Positions 47,201-63,639 of a DNA stretch of 64,000 bases are shown here, in pieces; position 1 is the stretch's first letter; each line of letters opens with the position of its first letter. The notes beneath the pieces were generated by a model. The model saw only the letters and a program-made list of their open reading frames with translations. It had not been told where the DNA came from and did not search any database. Position numbers and translations under genes: made by a program. The DNA comes from Bolinopsis microptera (Eukaryota; Ctenophora; Tentaculata; Lobata; Bolinopsidae): assembly GCF_026151205.1 (NCBI RefSeq), contig NC_087078.1, forward strand, positions 19,394,265-19,458,264, in the 5' to 3' direction.

Positions 47201-50200
47201 TAGAGAACTCTGCTTCTAGCAAATCCTGCAAGTTATTTAGATTAGAGCAACTTACTGCTCGTAGAGAACTCTGCTTCTAGCAAATCCTGCAAGTTATTTA
47301 GATTAGAGCAACTTACTGCTCGTAGAGAACTCTGCTTCTAGCAAATCCTGCAAGTTATTTAGATTAGAGCAACTTACTGCTCGTAGAGAACTCTGCTTCT
47401 AGCAAATCCTGCAAGTTATTTAGATTAGAGCAACTTACTGCTCGTAGAGAACTCTGCTTCTAGCAAATCCTGCAAGTTATTTAGATTAGAGCAACTTACT
47501 GCTCGTAGAGAACTCTGCTTCTAGCAAATCCTGCAAGTTATTTAGATTCTTTTACCTTCTTGATTATAGTGCAAAGTGCTAAATCCTATTAACAGATTTT
47601 TAACCATGATGATGCATACGCGGTTAGAGAAATATTAAAATGACAGTTTCCAATCTAGCACTCCTCATAAAGATGATATATATACCTGGAAAAAGAACTT
47701 CTTGAAGAGCTGTGAGTGAAGCAGTCTGATTTGAATGGTAAGGAGCTGGAGTGAGTTGGTTAGTTGAGGTGACACGGCTGTGTCACACATTCCTAACAAA
47801 GGGTGCCAGTGCGCAGCTTTAGGGGACACCATCTTTCCAGCGTCCCGTAACAGCGTGAACAAAGTCCTTATTATTGTGGGATACTTTATCACCATTCCTC
47901 CTTTGAGTGCCTATTGGGAGTAGTATATAACTGTTGGGTTGTACCTTTCAAATTCACGCATTCCATTACGTTGTCAGAGCGCCTGATTAAATTTGAAATA
48001 GTATCTTATATTCGATAGAATGTCATTGGTGCCAATCATACTTATGATTAGCACCAATGACCAATCTTTTAAGAGAAAAAGACCTCAGTAAACTGTATCC
48101 TATACAAAAACACTGAAACACAATTATTAGCAGAAATAAACTTGACACATTATTCCTATATGGATTTCAGGTGGGTCAAATAATGGTGGATTTGATTTTC
48201 AGTCCTATCACTTTAAATTCAACAGAATATTTTGAAAAAATTAATAAAAATAATAAATGATAAACAATATTTCTCTCTATTTATGGGATAAATTTAAACT
48301 TCACAATTACAAAGATCGTGATACATACAAATTAGTTTTAGTTCACATAATTTTAATATCTGAAAACTACCGTGAGCACTTATACTCCAGTAGCAGGGAG
48401 GGGTTGAGTGAGCACTAAGATCTACATATACACGTGGTTCAATAAATTAGCTCTCAGTTCAACTAGTGCTCTCACTAACAGTACGAGAGAAACGTTGTGT
48501 CTCAGTACGTGCTCTCACCAACAGGGGGGGGGGGGGTCATGAGTATTTTTGAGTATTTTTGAATCTGAGAATTTGACCATTTTCGCCGGGAATACTCAAA
48601 AATGCCTCAAAAATTATTTTTGAATCTGAGAAATTCAGCATGGATTTCTCATTTTCTCAAAATCGTCCACTCAAAAATCATTTTTGAATCTGAGAAATCA
48701 GTAAAAATTGTCCATTCAAAAATAGTGATATACCAAATCATTCTTCATATCAGTGCAATGTGGTCCAAAATACTCAAAATCAATTTTTGAGAATGAGTTT
48801 TCGCCTCTCCTGGAAAATGTTCTCAAAAATAATTTTTTCCATTCACACCCTTTTGTAAAAAGACAATAGTGAAAGGTTACGAATGGTCGTTTTTGCAGAA
48901 AAAGAGGGATTTTGGAGAACGAGGTACCTAGGTGGGTTTAAATATGTCGTCAGTCCTTACTTCCTTGCTTACTTCCGTCCGTTACCATGACAACAAAATG
49001 CGCGCAGTGCGCAAGGGTTGCTTGCGGAGATGTGATGTATAGCCTGCAGTCAGTGTATGCGCAGCCGAATCATCTCCCGGCGCGGCCCGGGAGATGATTC
49101 GGCTGCATTACAATTTCTGCGTATAAACTTGTCTCCACAAGAAGGATATTGGTCAACATCACCCTTACCTGATAAAGGAGATGCACTGAGTTGAGGATAT
49201 TGGTAAACATGACCCTTACCTGATAAAGGAGATGCACTGAGTTGAGGATATTGGTAAACATGACCCTTACCTGATAAAGGAGATGCACTGAGTTGAGGAG
49301 GATATTGGTAAACATGACCCTTACCTGATAAAGGAGATGCACTGAGTTGAGGATATTGGTAAACATGACCCTTACCTGATAAAGGAGATGCACTGAGTTG
49401 AGGATATTGGTAAACATGACCCTTACCTGATAAAGGAGATGCACTGAGTTGAGGATATTGGTAAACATGACCCTTACCTGATAAAGGAGATGCACGGAGT
49501 TGAGGAGGATATTGGTAAACATGACCCTTACCTGATAAAGGAGATGCACTGAGTTGAGGAGGATATTGGTAAACATGACCCTTACCTGATAAAGGAGATG
49601 CACTGAGTTGAGGAGGATATTGGTAAACATGACCCTTACCTGATAAAGGAGATGCACTGAGTTGAGGATATTGGTAAACATGACCCTTACCTGATAAAGG
49701 AGATGCACTGAGTTGAGGAGGATATTGGTAAACATGACCCTTACCTGATAAAGGAGATGCACTGAGTTGAGGAGGATATTGGTAAACATGACCCTTACCT
49801 GATAAAGGAGATGCACTGAGTTGAGGAGGATATTGGTAAACATGACCTTTACCTGATAAAGGAGATGCACTGAGTTGAGGAGGATATTGGTAAACATGAC
49901 CCTTACCTGATAAAGGAGATGCACTGAGTTGAAGATATTGGTAAACATGACCCTTACCTGATAAAGGAGATGCACTGAGTTGAGGATATTGGTAAACATG
50001 ACCCTTACCTGATAAAGGAGATGCACTGAGTTGAGGAGGAGAATTGGTAAACATGACCCTTACCTGATAAAGGAGATGCACGGAGTTGAGGAGGATATTG
50101 GTAAACATGACCCTTACCTGATAAAGGAGATGCACTGAGTTGAGGAGGATATTGGTAAACATGACCCTTACCTGATAAAGGAGATGCACTGAGTTGAGGA

Positions 50201-53200
50201 GGATATTGGTAAACATGACCCTTACCTGATAAAGGAGATGCACTGAGTTGAGGATATTGGTAAACATGACCCTTACCTGATAAAGGAGATGCACTGAGTT
50301 GAGGAGGATATTGGTAAACATGACCCTTACCTGATAAAGGAGATGCACTGAGTTGAGGATATTGGTAAACATGACCCTTACCTGATAAAGGAGATGCACT
50401 GAGTTGAGGAGGATATTGGTAAACATGACCCTTACCTGATAAAGGAGATGCACTGAGTTGAGGAGGATATTGGTAAACATGACCCTTACCTGATAAAGGA
50501 GATGCACTGAGTTGAGGATATTGGTAAACATGACCCTTACCTGATAAAGGAGATGCACTGAGTTGAGGAGGATATTGGTAAACATGACCCTTACCTGATA
50601 AAGGAGATGCACTGAGTTGAGGATATTGGTAAACATGACCTTTACCTGATAAAGGAGATGCACTGAGTTGAGGAGGATATTGGTAAACATGACCTTTACC
50701 TGATAAAGGAGATGCACTGAGTTGAGGACGATATTGGTAAACATGACCCTTACCTGATAAAGGAGATGCACTGAGTTGAGGAGGATATTGGTAAACATGA
50801 CCCTTACCTGATAAAGGAGATGCACTGAGTTGAGGAGGATATTGGTAAACATGACCCTTACCTGATAAAGGAGATGCACTGAGTTGAGGACGATATTGGT
50901 AAACATGACCCTTACCTGATAAAGGAGATGCACTGAGTTGAGGATATTGGTAAACATGACCCTTACCTGATAAAGGAGATGCACTGAGTTGAGGAGGATA
51001 TTGGTAAACATGACCCTTACCTGATAAAGGAGATGCACTGAGTTGAGGAGGATATTGGTAAACATGACCCTTACCTGATAAAGGAGATGCACTGAGTTGA
51101 GGACGATATTGGTAAACATGACCCTTACCTGATAAAGGAGATGCACTGAGTTGAGGATATTGGTAAACATGACCCTTACCTGATAAAGGAGATGCACTGA
51201 GTTGAGGAGGAGAAATAGAATCTGCTCTTTAGAGCAGGTGTCTATGATCTTATCAGTGTTGGCTGTTAAACTCATCAGTGCAGTGAGAGTGTACTCGGTT
51301 AGTTGGGTCATGTGACCTGGCTTTAACCGGCTGAAATATTGTTCATTTGTTCATGTTATGTTGTTAGAGGGGTTAAATCTATACTCTGTTAAGGTCCAAT
51401 AGTTCGAAGGGGGAGGGAAACAACTAAATACCCTAAAATAATCAAGGTTCTGTTGTAAATTGTATGCTAAATTAGGGGATAAGTTATTAAGTTAATTAAT
51501 AAAGTTATTTTGTTATTATTTATTAAGTTATTTAGTTAACTTAATAAGTTATTTAGATAATGTCATCTGTCAGTTATTTGACAGAGATCCAGCAGGAAAC
51601 AAATAACTGTCGCTCACAAACCTTATCAAAGACGGGGTGGAGAAAACACTGAGCCACATTGCCAGCCAAATGGACTCGTCGAAGTTAGACTTCTGGAAAA
51701 CAAGCATGACGAGGTCTGACAACAGGCACATCAGGGAGGTGGGGAGCACAGGCTCTGAGCGGGACACGTTCTTCAGTAGGAGGTGTTGTAGCGCGTTCAG
51801 GATACCACCTAGCAAGCAGTATATCACACTTTAATACTAACAATTATTTACTACATTGTATTTGTACGTGTATTGGGGTAGTTCAATTTTGCCCGTATCC
51901 ATATAATTTTCTCAATCTAATTTGTAGAATGGATAGCACGGTCCTGTGTCTTCCTCATATCTTATACTTTACTGTCCCGGTCGATTAGAGAATGATAAGT
52001 CATTTCTGTGGAGGGGGGGGGGGGGGGTTAGGGTTAGGGTTTAATATACTTTAATATATCCCTATATTTTTGGAGGCCTAAATCAAAAATTGTTGCCCAC
52101 AATAAGCTTGAAATGCAATTTTTAATCGATTCCGAAAATTTCATGCAAAAATATTGAAAACTGATAGAGTTATTTTGACTAGTATCCCGAACCGAGATAT
52201 TATATGTGCAATTTTGACATCGAGGTCATTTTACTTAACTTATCCACTATTCAACAGAATATATCTTTTACATAAAGTTAGTCTCATTCAAAAATATTGA
52301 AACTTGATCGAATTTTGGGCAAAAGCTTTCAAATTTGGTGCGTATGCCCAAATATGGGCATATGGGTTGAAGCTCATAACTCAGCTATTTTTTTTACCAA
52401 ACTGGATGTAAATTTGTACTAGTCCAAAAACAGGGTTATATTGCATATCTAAACGAAGAATATAGCTCGACTAATTTTGGGTATATTAAAGTATATTAAA
52501 GTATAGGTTTTTCCCGATTTAGGGCCGGGGATATACTTTAATATACTTTAATACACTTCAATATGGTCAGCCCCCCCGCCCCCATTTCTATTTGAGATAA
52601 TGGCTGATTTAATCGCCCATCACAAGATTATGAGTACAAATTACATAACATCTGTAACATCTGTAATAATATAATGTAAGCTAAGTACTTCAGCATCAAA
52701 TTTAGGTGTACCAACAAAAAAACATTTCATTCGAATCATTTTCAATTTTGTTAACAATATTTCTATTATTTATATATTATATTATATTATTTATATATTT
52801 ACATATAATATAATTATATTATATATTATATATAAATTACATATATATTGTTAGTCAGCCACAACTGTCAGTAAAACAACGCATTGACTTCAAATGTCTG
52901 TATAATATACCTTTACAGTCATCCTCAAATTATTTGTTATAATATAGTGCTTTCAGCAATACTCATAGTAGTGTTGAAAGTATTAAAAAATATATATATT
53001 ATATATTAATCTTAGTTAAACTTAAATCAGCACTTTTTATTGTCTCCTATGACATTAATCCGGACTAAATAAATATTGCACATTTCTCCTTTAGTAATAG
53101 CCCGAAGAAGAAGATGCCAGACACTGAGACAGCAGGAGTAGAGCAGGGTGTCACCAGACTCCCCCGCCCCTGGTACTGTCCGAAACACCACCCTCTCCTC

Positions 53201-54695
53201 TACCTCCTCCTCCTCCTTGACTTCTTCCAACTACTCGTGTGGGCGGGATGTATTTGTTCTGCTTACTGGTCCCAGGGACCCTTCCCTTCCTTCCAGACAA
53301 ACCCAGCTGAGTATTGGGAATCCTCTGTCTTCTTCGGGCCTTGGTTCACATGCAGGACTCGGTATTATTACGATGTGTACGCGGTTTGGAGAGAACCAGT
53401 GATCCCCTTCCCAGACAGGGTCACTACAGTAGGCAGCTGTTGGAGCTCACTGAGATACCGGGAAGCAGGAGGCCTGAACAAGGTGATGATAGAGAGTATG
53501 GCAGTGAGTGGGGGAGGGGTGCTGATCAGTGCGAGCGTGTGCTGCGTGCTGTGGGTGTTGTGGGTAGGGTGCAATGTAGCACCGGGGATGATCAGACGGG
53601 TGCTGTTGCCGGTTGTAAAGACAGTTCAGGTAGTGTGTGGTGGTGTGGTCATGTTGTGTATGGTAATGTTGACTCCTAAAGCTACTAGGTTGTGGGGCTA
53701 TTACATTGCTGCGGGGTTGTGGGGTGTTGCGTTATTGACGGTAATGGGTCAGTTTGTCTTGGCTGGTTGTGCTAAAAGACTTAAACTTGTCAGAGTTTAT
53801 AAGTAATGTTTAAGTAATGTTTCTAGGTGCACTTTGGGATTTTGGTGTCATCCGAGGAAAAATTACTGAAGTGCTCTTTTTCACAACAAGTTGCAACATC
53901 AGACAAAGATAAAAGGATAACGAAGTTCGTTGTCTACAAAATCAATATAAAAACCACTTACGACCTATTATCTGCTAACCTGATATAAGATTAGAATAGA
54001 AATTAGTAGAGAACTTCTCGAGGAGCTGTCCGTACAGTTGATTTGATTTTACTGCTGAGTACAACTTCCAAGAAAAAGGATCACACATGGCAATGTAAAA
54101 TCTGAGGTACACTGAGAGTCGTTCACGACCTGAGATGTGCATTATATTAGAATTTCATTTTGACGGTTGAAATCATTAATCCTCAAGCCTTGCAATACAT
54201 TTATTTCATACGATTAAATTAATTGTTAAGGAATAAGCTCATAACTTCACCTGATGTAGAAGTGATATCCACATGGTTATCGAGGTCTATAAGAGTTCCC
54301 TCCAACAACCGCCCAACTTGGGACAACCACGCTTTGCAGCTCTTAGAAACGGCTAAAGACACATACCACCGCTCTTTCCTTCCCGACTCCAGACTGTCTA
54401 ACGCTCTTCGGCACATGTCACACAGCACGTGACCATCTTCATGGCTACGTGACGTGTACTGGACTTTCTGGAACGCTGCCAACATTTCAGCTGCGGTGCA
54501 AGTGGCACTGAGGTTTTTCAGCTCGGCTAGGTAACGGTTTCTGAGGTCACGATTTGAGAGGAAGCGTCGGAAGTGTTTCTGGATTATGATGACGGAGATT
54601 GTTTGCTGTTTTTCCTGTTCTCGCCGCTCTCGATCTGCTCGCGATTTGTTTAAAAGTGCTGATTTTGTGTCTGCGCTGACTTTCGTTGTGAACAT
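41269..54695 (-). CDS. UBE3B: UBE3B HECT-type E3 ubiquitin ligase, complete
   Basis: Role: accepts ubiquitin from an E2 on a HECT-domain cysteine and passes it to substrates; mammalian UBE3B is linked to mitochondria. Fifteen exons (-): 54695-54251, 54129-53980, 51808-51622, 51330-51180, 47910-47686, 45839-45353, 45163-45026, 44704-44613, 44468-44288, 43890-43711, 43536-43345, 43233-43060, 42803-42705, 42458-42231, 41459-41269. All phases agree and sum to 1039 codons plus stop, against about 1068 residues in human. The start [11 protein letters not shown] resembles the human MFT start; the IQ motif [12 protein letters not shown] follows. HECT landmarks: [57 protein letters not shown] and catalytic Cys in [14 protein letters not shown] (41370-41368), ending GFELS. 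Four splice junctions carry tandem arrays, so the intron sizes and junction choice there are unusual. Confidence 0.95.
41505..42230 (-). repeat. 22-bp array starting at the UBE3B exon 14 donor
   Basis: On the - strand the array begins at the GT of the donor (GTCAGTAACCATGGCAACCA) and continues as about 32 units of GTTAGTTACCATGACAACCA plus two bases. Each unit therefore keeps a donor-like GTTAGT or GTTATT. It fills most of the last intron. Confidence 0.92.
43858..44095 (-). repeat. 78-bp triplication of the UBE3B exon 10 acceptor
   Basis: Three copies hold intron end TTATCTACAG plus exon start GACTAGACGAAGTAG. The copy nearest the coding exon encodes [11 protein letters not shown]; the two upstream copies encode [12 protein letters not shown]-rich sequence (44090-44165) follows. 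Confidence 0.92.
45841..47550 (-). repeat. 61-bp array (~28 units) copying the UBE3B exon 6 acceptor
   Basis: Each unit on the - strand holds AATAACTTGCAG|GATTTG, the exon 6 acceptor and start ([12 protein letters not shown]), followed by GAGCA|GTAAGTTGCTC, a good donor. Each unit can thus be read as acceptor, 31-nt micro-exon and donor. Units at 46441-46980 are disrupted by many small insertions and deletions; the rest are almost identical. Confidence 0.93.
47911..49139. other. UBE3B intron 4, distal part
   Basis: Non-coding. 48540-48850 has repeated TTTTTGAATCTGAGAA in both orientations beside a G tract (48520-48535), resembling another foldback repeat. A near-palindrome GCCGAATCATCTCCCGG is at 49063-49103. 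Confidence 0.55.
49140..51225 (-). repeat. 48/51-bp array (~42 units) copying the UBE3B exon 4 donor
   Basis: On the - strand each unit reads CATCTCCTTTATCAG|GTAAGG, the exact end of exon 4 (LNSVHLLYQ) and its donor, plus GTCATGTTTACCAATATCC. Length variants differ by three bases, so the frame stays open for over 700 codons. This long open frame is not a gene of its own. Confidence 0.95.
52012..52590. mobile_element. Element related to the 22.7-kb foldback, G/C-tract ends
   Basis: Starts with a G tract followed by GGTTAGGGTTAGGG and ends near 52590 at a C tract. Inner segments (GTATGCCCAAATATGGGCAT, AGCTCATAACTCAG) match the foldback arms at 23.0 and 23.5 kb. It is in UBE3B intron 2. AT palindromes follow at 52760-52850. 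Confidence 0.65.
53114..53806 (+). CDS. Four-transmembrane protein nested in UBE3B intron 2
   Basis: A 230-residue single-exon frame on the strand opposite UBE3B. Helices: [20 protein letters not shown] (about 28-50), an extracellular loop with [20 protein letters not shown], then [19 protein letters not shown] (about 135-155), [14 protein letters not shown] (about 172-190) and [20 protein letters not shown] (about 199-220); basic C-tail. The helix count, the Trp/Cys loop between helices 1 and 2, and the size resemble the claudin/PMP22 superfamily, but the exact W-GLW-C-C motif is not present, so this is only a suggestion. An upstream untranslated exon is possible: ATG follows pyrimidine-rich sequence ending TAG. 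Confidence 0.7.
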   Translation: MPDTETAGVEQGVTRLPRPWYCPKHHPLLYLLLLLDFFQLLVWAGCICSAYWSQGPFPSFQTNPAEYWESSVFFGPWFTCRTRYYYDVYAVWREPVIPFPDRVTTVGSCWSSLRYREAGGLNKVMIESMAVSGGGVLISASVCCVLWVLWVGCNVAPGMIRRVLLPVVKTVQVVCGGVVMLCMVMLTPKATRLWGYYIAAGLWGVALLTVMGQFVLAGCAKRLKLVRVYK

Positions 54696-54884
54696 GATCA
54701 AAACTCTGAATTCGACCCCAGAAAAGATTTGATAATATGTGCCTCAAATAATTTTGTTGTGATGCGAGTTTCTCAAGTGCTCCAGCTACTGTCAAGAGCT
54801 CCAACAAAGGCCTTGTAGTGAACTGGAGACGTTCACCGAAAATCTACATCGTATTCTTAACAGCAGTCTTTTCTGTCAAATGAG

Positions 54885-55280
54885 ATGTCTAAAGTTTTGA
54901 TATTTTTACGAGGACGGATTCTTTGTTATCACTGCTTTTGTTCTATTTTCGTTGAGATTAAAACTCAGAGTTCCCAAACATTTTACCTAGATAAGATTAA
55001 AGTTAGCTTTTGGAAATTTCATAGGAATGAAATGATAAACTTTTACATTATTCGACATTCATCTTCATTCTTCATTCTCAATTCGATATTATACCAAATT
55101 TATATGCAAAGGATAGCGAATTTTTATTTTAGAGGTCAATTGAATTCGAAAATAAATACATCAACACTATACAAAACGTTAAGAGGGTTCACAAAATTGC
55201 GGGTCACGCAGCCACTGAGGCTCTCCTCACTGAATTTTGATAATCCCAAAAATGTTAACAACTTTTCTACTGTCCTTTAA
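54885..55280 (+). CDS. Unrecognised 131-aa open frame between UBE3B and SDHA
   Basis: Begins with ATG 190 bp from the UBE3B start, on the opposite strand, so a shared bidirectional promoter is possible. The product is basic and aromatic-rich, with NKINTSTLYKTLRGFTKL-like character but no motif I recognise. No splice signals or codon-bias evidence was used. It may be chance. Confidence 0.2.
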   Translation: MSKVLIFLRGRILCYHCFCSIFVEIKTQSSQTFYLDKIKVSFWKFHRNEMINFYIIRHSSSFFILNSILYQIYMQRIANFYFRGQLNSKINTSTLYKTLRGFTKLRVTQPLRLSSLNFDNPKNVNNFSTVL

Positions 55281-55578
55281 GTTTGTGTAATTGACCAGGA
55301 ATTCATGCATCATCCAAATTGGACATTTTACGCGATCCGAATCCAAATAACGGATCGTTCATGGAGGGTCACTCCAAAGTCGAAATGCGTTGCTTTATCT
55401 AGTCTGCAAAAGTCTAAAAATGGATCAATATAATATTATAATAATAATATTATGTTCGATGAAATATACAAATAACTTAGGGTGTAAACTGTAACTCTAG
55501 TGCCGCAACACTCAACAGTGCAGTGGTAACTATGGTAACAACAGTCTGTAACTACTGAGTAACAATCTCCTCTCCCTT
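55281..55578. other. SDHA 3' flank
   Basis: AT-rich, non-coding. SDHA transcription ends into this interval; no element recognised. Confidence 0.5.
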
Positions 55579-61420
<5,842 letters not shown>

Positions 61421-62325
61421 GTTTACACCTATAGATGGGAACATCAAGATTTGTGGAAATTAGTATCTGATTAAATTTCGGTTTAAATGGTAAAATAACG
61501 GATAAATGATGAAGTTTAATCTTTTGATAGCAAAAAGCGCTTGCGAGGTCAGTCTTGAAGAGTTAATCACTTTCGGTCGGTGATCTGTGTATTTTTAGTA
61601 AGAAACAACCATGATATACCTACATACTTCAAGTGACCGTAGTTAAGATAAAAATGACACGAAAGGAAATTTAAATAAGTTTCGTTCTGAATTAAATACA
61701 TGCCACCACAGAAGTTTAGAAACTAAAATAATAAGGATTTACAATTCGTTTAACAGCTCAACTGGAAACAATAAAATGTAAGTCAATGCTAATATCTGAA
61801 AGCTAATGCACATTTTTTCTTAATTACTGTAAATTGTTAAATCGTTTAGATTAAAATAACTTATTATTTTACAACATTGTAAGCTACCAATTTACAAGCA
61901 ATAAAACTTTCAAAATTCAAAAAAGTTTTTGTCATGACTAAGCTAAATTTGAAAATCTAGCAATGTGAACCCATGTTAAAATTAACATTATACCTTTACA
62001 ATTTGCGAATCTACTGAATCTTTGATGGCAAAAATAAAAAATTATCCTGTCTAACAGACGTCTGCCAAAAATCATAAATTAAGATCAACAAAATATTTTT
62101 TAAATTGTAGGTTTATACATGCTGCATGCAACATTCTCAAGCAATAAAATCAAAAGCAAAAAAAAACAAAAGAGAAAAAAATCAATATATCCTAGCTTAA
62201 AACTTACTTAAAATTTCTCACCCCATTCCATAAATTTCATCAATCATGCACTCATTACTCAACCTATATTATCAAGGGATCCATTTTTACCACAATCGAC
62301 AAAAATGTTAAACTCCAAACATTCT
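61421..62325. other. SDHA promoter/5' region and ZFPL1 3' flank
   Basis: ZFPL1 and SDHA are in tandem on the - strand. No defined promoter motif seen. The 900 bp are AT-rich and without repeats longer than a few bases. Confidence 0.5.
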
Positions 62326-63497
62326 CTATTTAGGATTTATCTGGACCTTGTTATCGTGTCCCAGATGTACGAACGGATCATTAGTAGCATGGTCATTAGT
62401 TACACGTGTCAACATCAGAATGCACGTTAGAAGGACAATTACACCGATAATAAATAAGATAATCCAGCGCCGCAAGTTTGCAGATAAGGGATCATCTCTA
62501 TCTTTGCTTATTGAGTGCAATCTGAAATGAGTCATAACGTTAAAGCTGTAGAATATTTCCCTTGTAGATGTTTTCTATCTTTACAATAATCTGGGTCATA
62601 TTGACAACTTCAAATCACAGAGGGATTTTATTTTACAAATAGTGATTATGTTTTCTATCGTTTCTACACTCTACAGTGGTCACGTGATTTAAACAAGAGG
62701 ATGGCGTGTTTAAGGGGGCCGGGGTCTTTAACTGAACCCCCGGCCCCATTTACCTAAACCCCCCGGCCCCATTAACCTAAACCCCCGGCCCCATTAACCT
62801 GAACCCCCCGGCCCCATTAACCTGAACCCCTCGGCCCCATTAACCTAAACCCCCCGGCCCCATTAACCTGAACCCCCCGGCCCCATTAACCTTAACCCCC
62901 CTTTTTAAGAAAGGGGAAAAGGTCGATTGCTGCCAACTATCGACCGGTATCTCTAACATCCATCCTCATAAAGATGTTCGAGACCAGCACGGCTTTCAAG
63001 CTGTCTTACTCAACTTCTTCACCACGTCCAAGACATCATGGATCTTCATACCGTCCCCGACACCCCTCCTACCCCTGGATATACAGGGGCTAATGGCAAT
63101 TCAATCTTGGAATGGGCTGTGAGCAAGACATGATAACGGAGACACCAGTGGTGGAGACACAATATGTCTTGGCCTGGGCGTGCTAGCCCGAAACGAACCC
63201 AAGGTAGGTAGGCCCCATTTACCTGAACCCCACCCCGGCCCCATTAACCTGAACCCCCTGGCCCCATTAACCTGAACCCCCGGCCCCCTTTACCTGAACC
63301 ACCCAGCCGCCTTTACCTGAACCCCCGGCCCCTTTACCTGACCCCCCCTCGGCCCCTTTACCTGAACCAACGAGTTAGCCACTCTCTCAAACTCCTCCGC
63401 CTGTATTTGTCTTCATCGCAATCAAACGCAGACACGCTAGGTCTCGTGGGCTCTGCGTCGCGCGTGTCTACCACCATGTTCTTACGATCGTAGGACC
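62326..63497 (-). CDS. ZFPL1: ZFPL1, last two exons (5' part outside window)
   Basis: Family role: integral membrane RING/B-box-like zinc-finger protein of the cis-Golgi that binds GM130. Penultimate exon 63497-63362: SYDRKNMVVDTRDAEPTR then FDCDEDKYRRRSLREWLTRW, matching the human VYDTRDDD and CDDDKYRRRPALGWLARL block. Last exon 62521-62326: RLHSISKDRDDPLSANLRR, the single helix WIILFIIGVIVLLTCILML, and a lumenal tail DPFVHLGHDNKVQINPK before TAG, in the place of the human DPNLDPLMNPHIRV end. The join is phase 2 (TTC AG|A) and consistent. The zinc-binding N-terminal half should lie beyond 64000. The intron between them carries a donor-derived array and a LINE fragment. Confidence 0.9.
62735..63362 (-). 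repeat. ~20-bp array starting at the ZFPL1 penultimate donor (split by an insert)
   Basis: On the - strand, units read TTCAG|GTAAAGGGGCCGG or TTCAG|GTTAATGGGGCCGG; the first is the true exon end and donor. Units occupy 63205-63362 and 62735-62900, separated by unrelated sequence 62905-63205. Confidence 0.9.
62908..63100 (+). mobile_element. Non-LTR retrotransposon (LINE) reverse-transcriptase fragment
   Basis: The + strand reads KRSIAANYRPVSLTSILIKM followed by FE, the classic NYRPVSLTS motif at the start of LINE-type RT domains (Jockey/CR1/RTE-like). The frame decays after about 60 codons. It lies inside the ZFPL1 intronic array. Confidence 0.75.
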
Positions 63498-63639
63498 CTG
63501 AATAAAATTGTAGTCATACCAGTGAATAATACCAGCGTCCTTATTTCAATATACAAAAATAAGTTTTACACTTCCCATTCTAGAGGGTTTATAATTACGT
63601 TGAGATCGTGAAACGTAATCCAGTGAATTATATACTACC

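Noticed and set aside
45841-47550. CRISPR-like or satellite-centromere array
   Set aside because: No spacers; the unit is the UBE3B exon 6 acceptor and exon start.
49050-51311. A 753-codon open frame on the - strand
   Set aside because: It is the UBE3B exon 4 coding end plus an in-frame minisatellite; the internal GTAAGG donors and the UBE3B exon 5 join show it is not a separate gene.
52027-52045. Telomere-like GGTTAGGGTTAGGG
   Set aside because: Only two units, adjoining a G tract at a repeat-element edge; not an interstitial telomere array.
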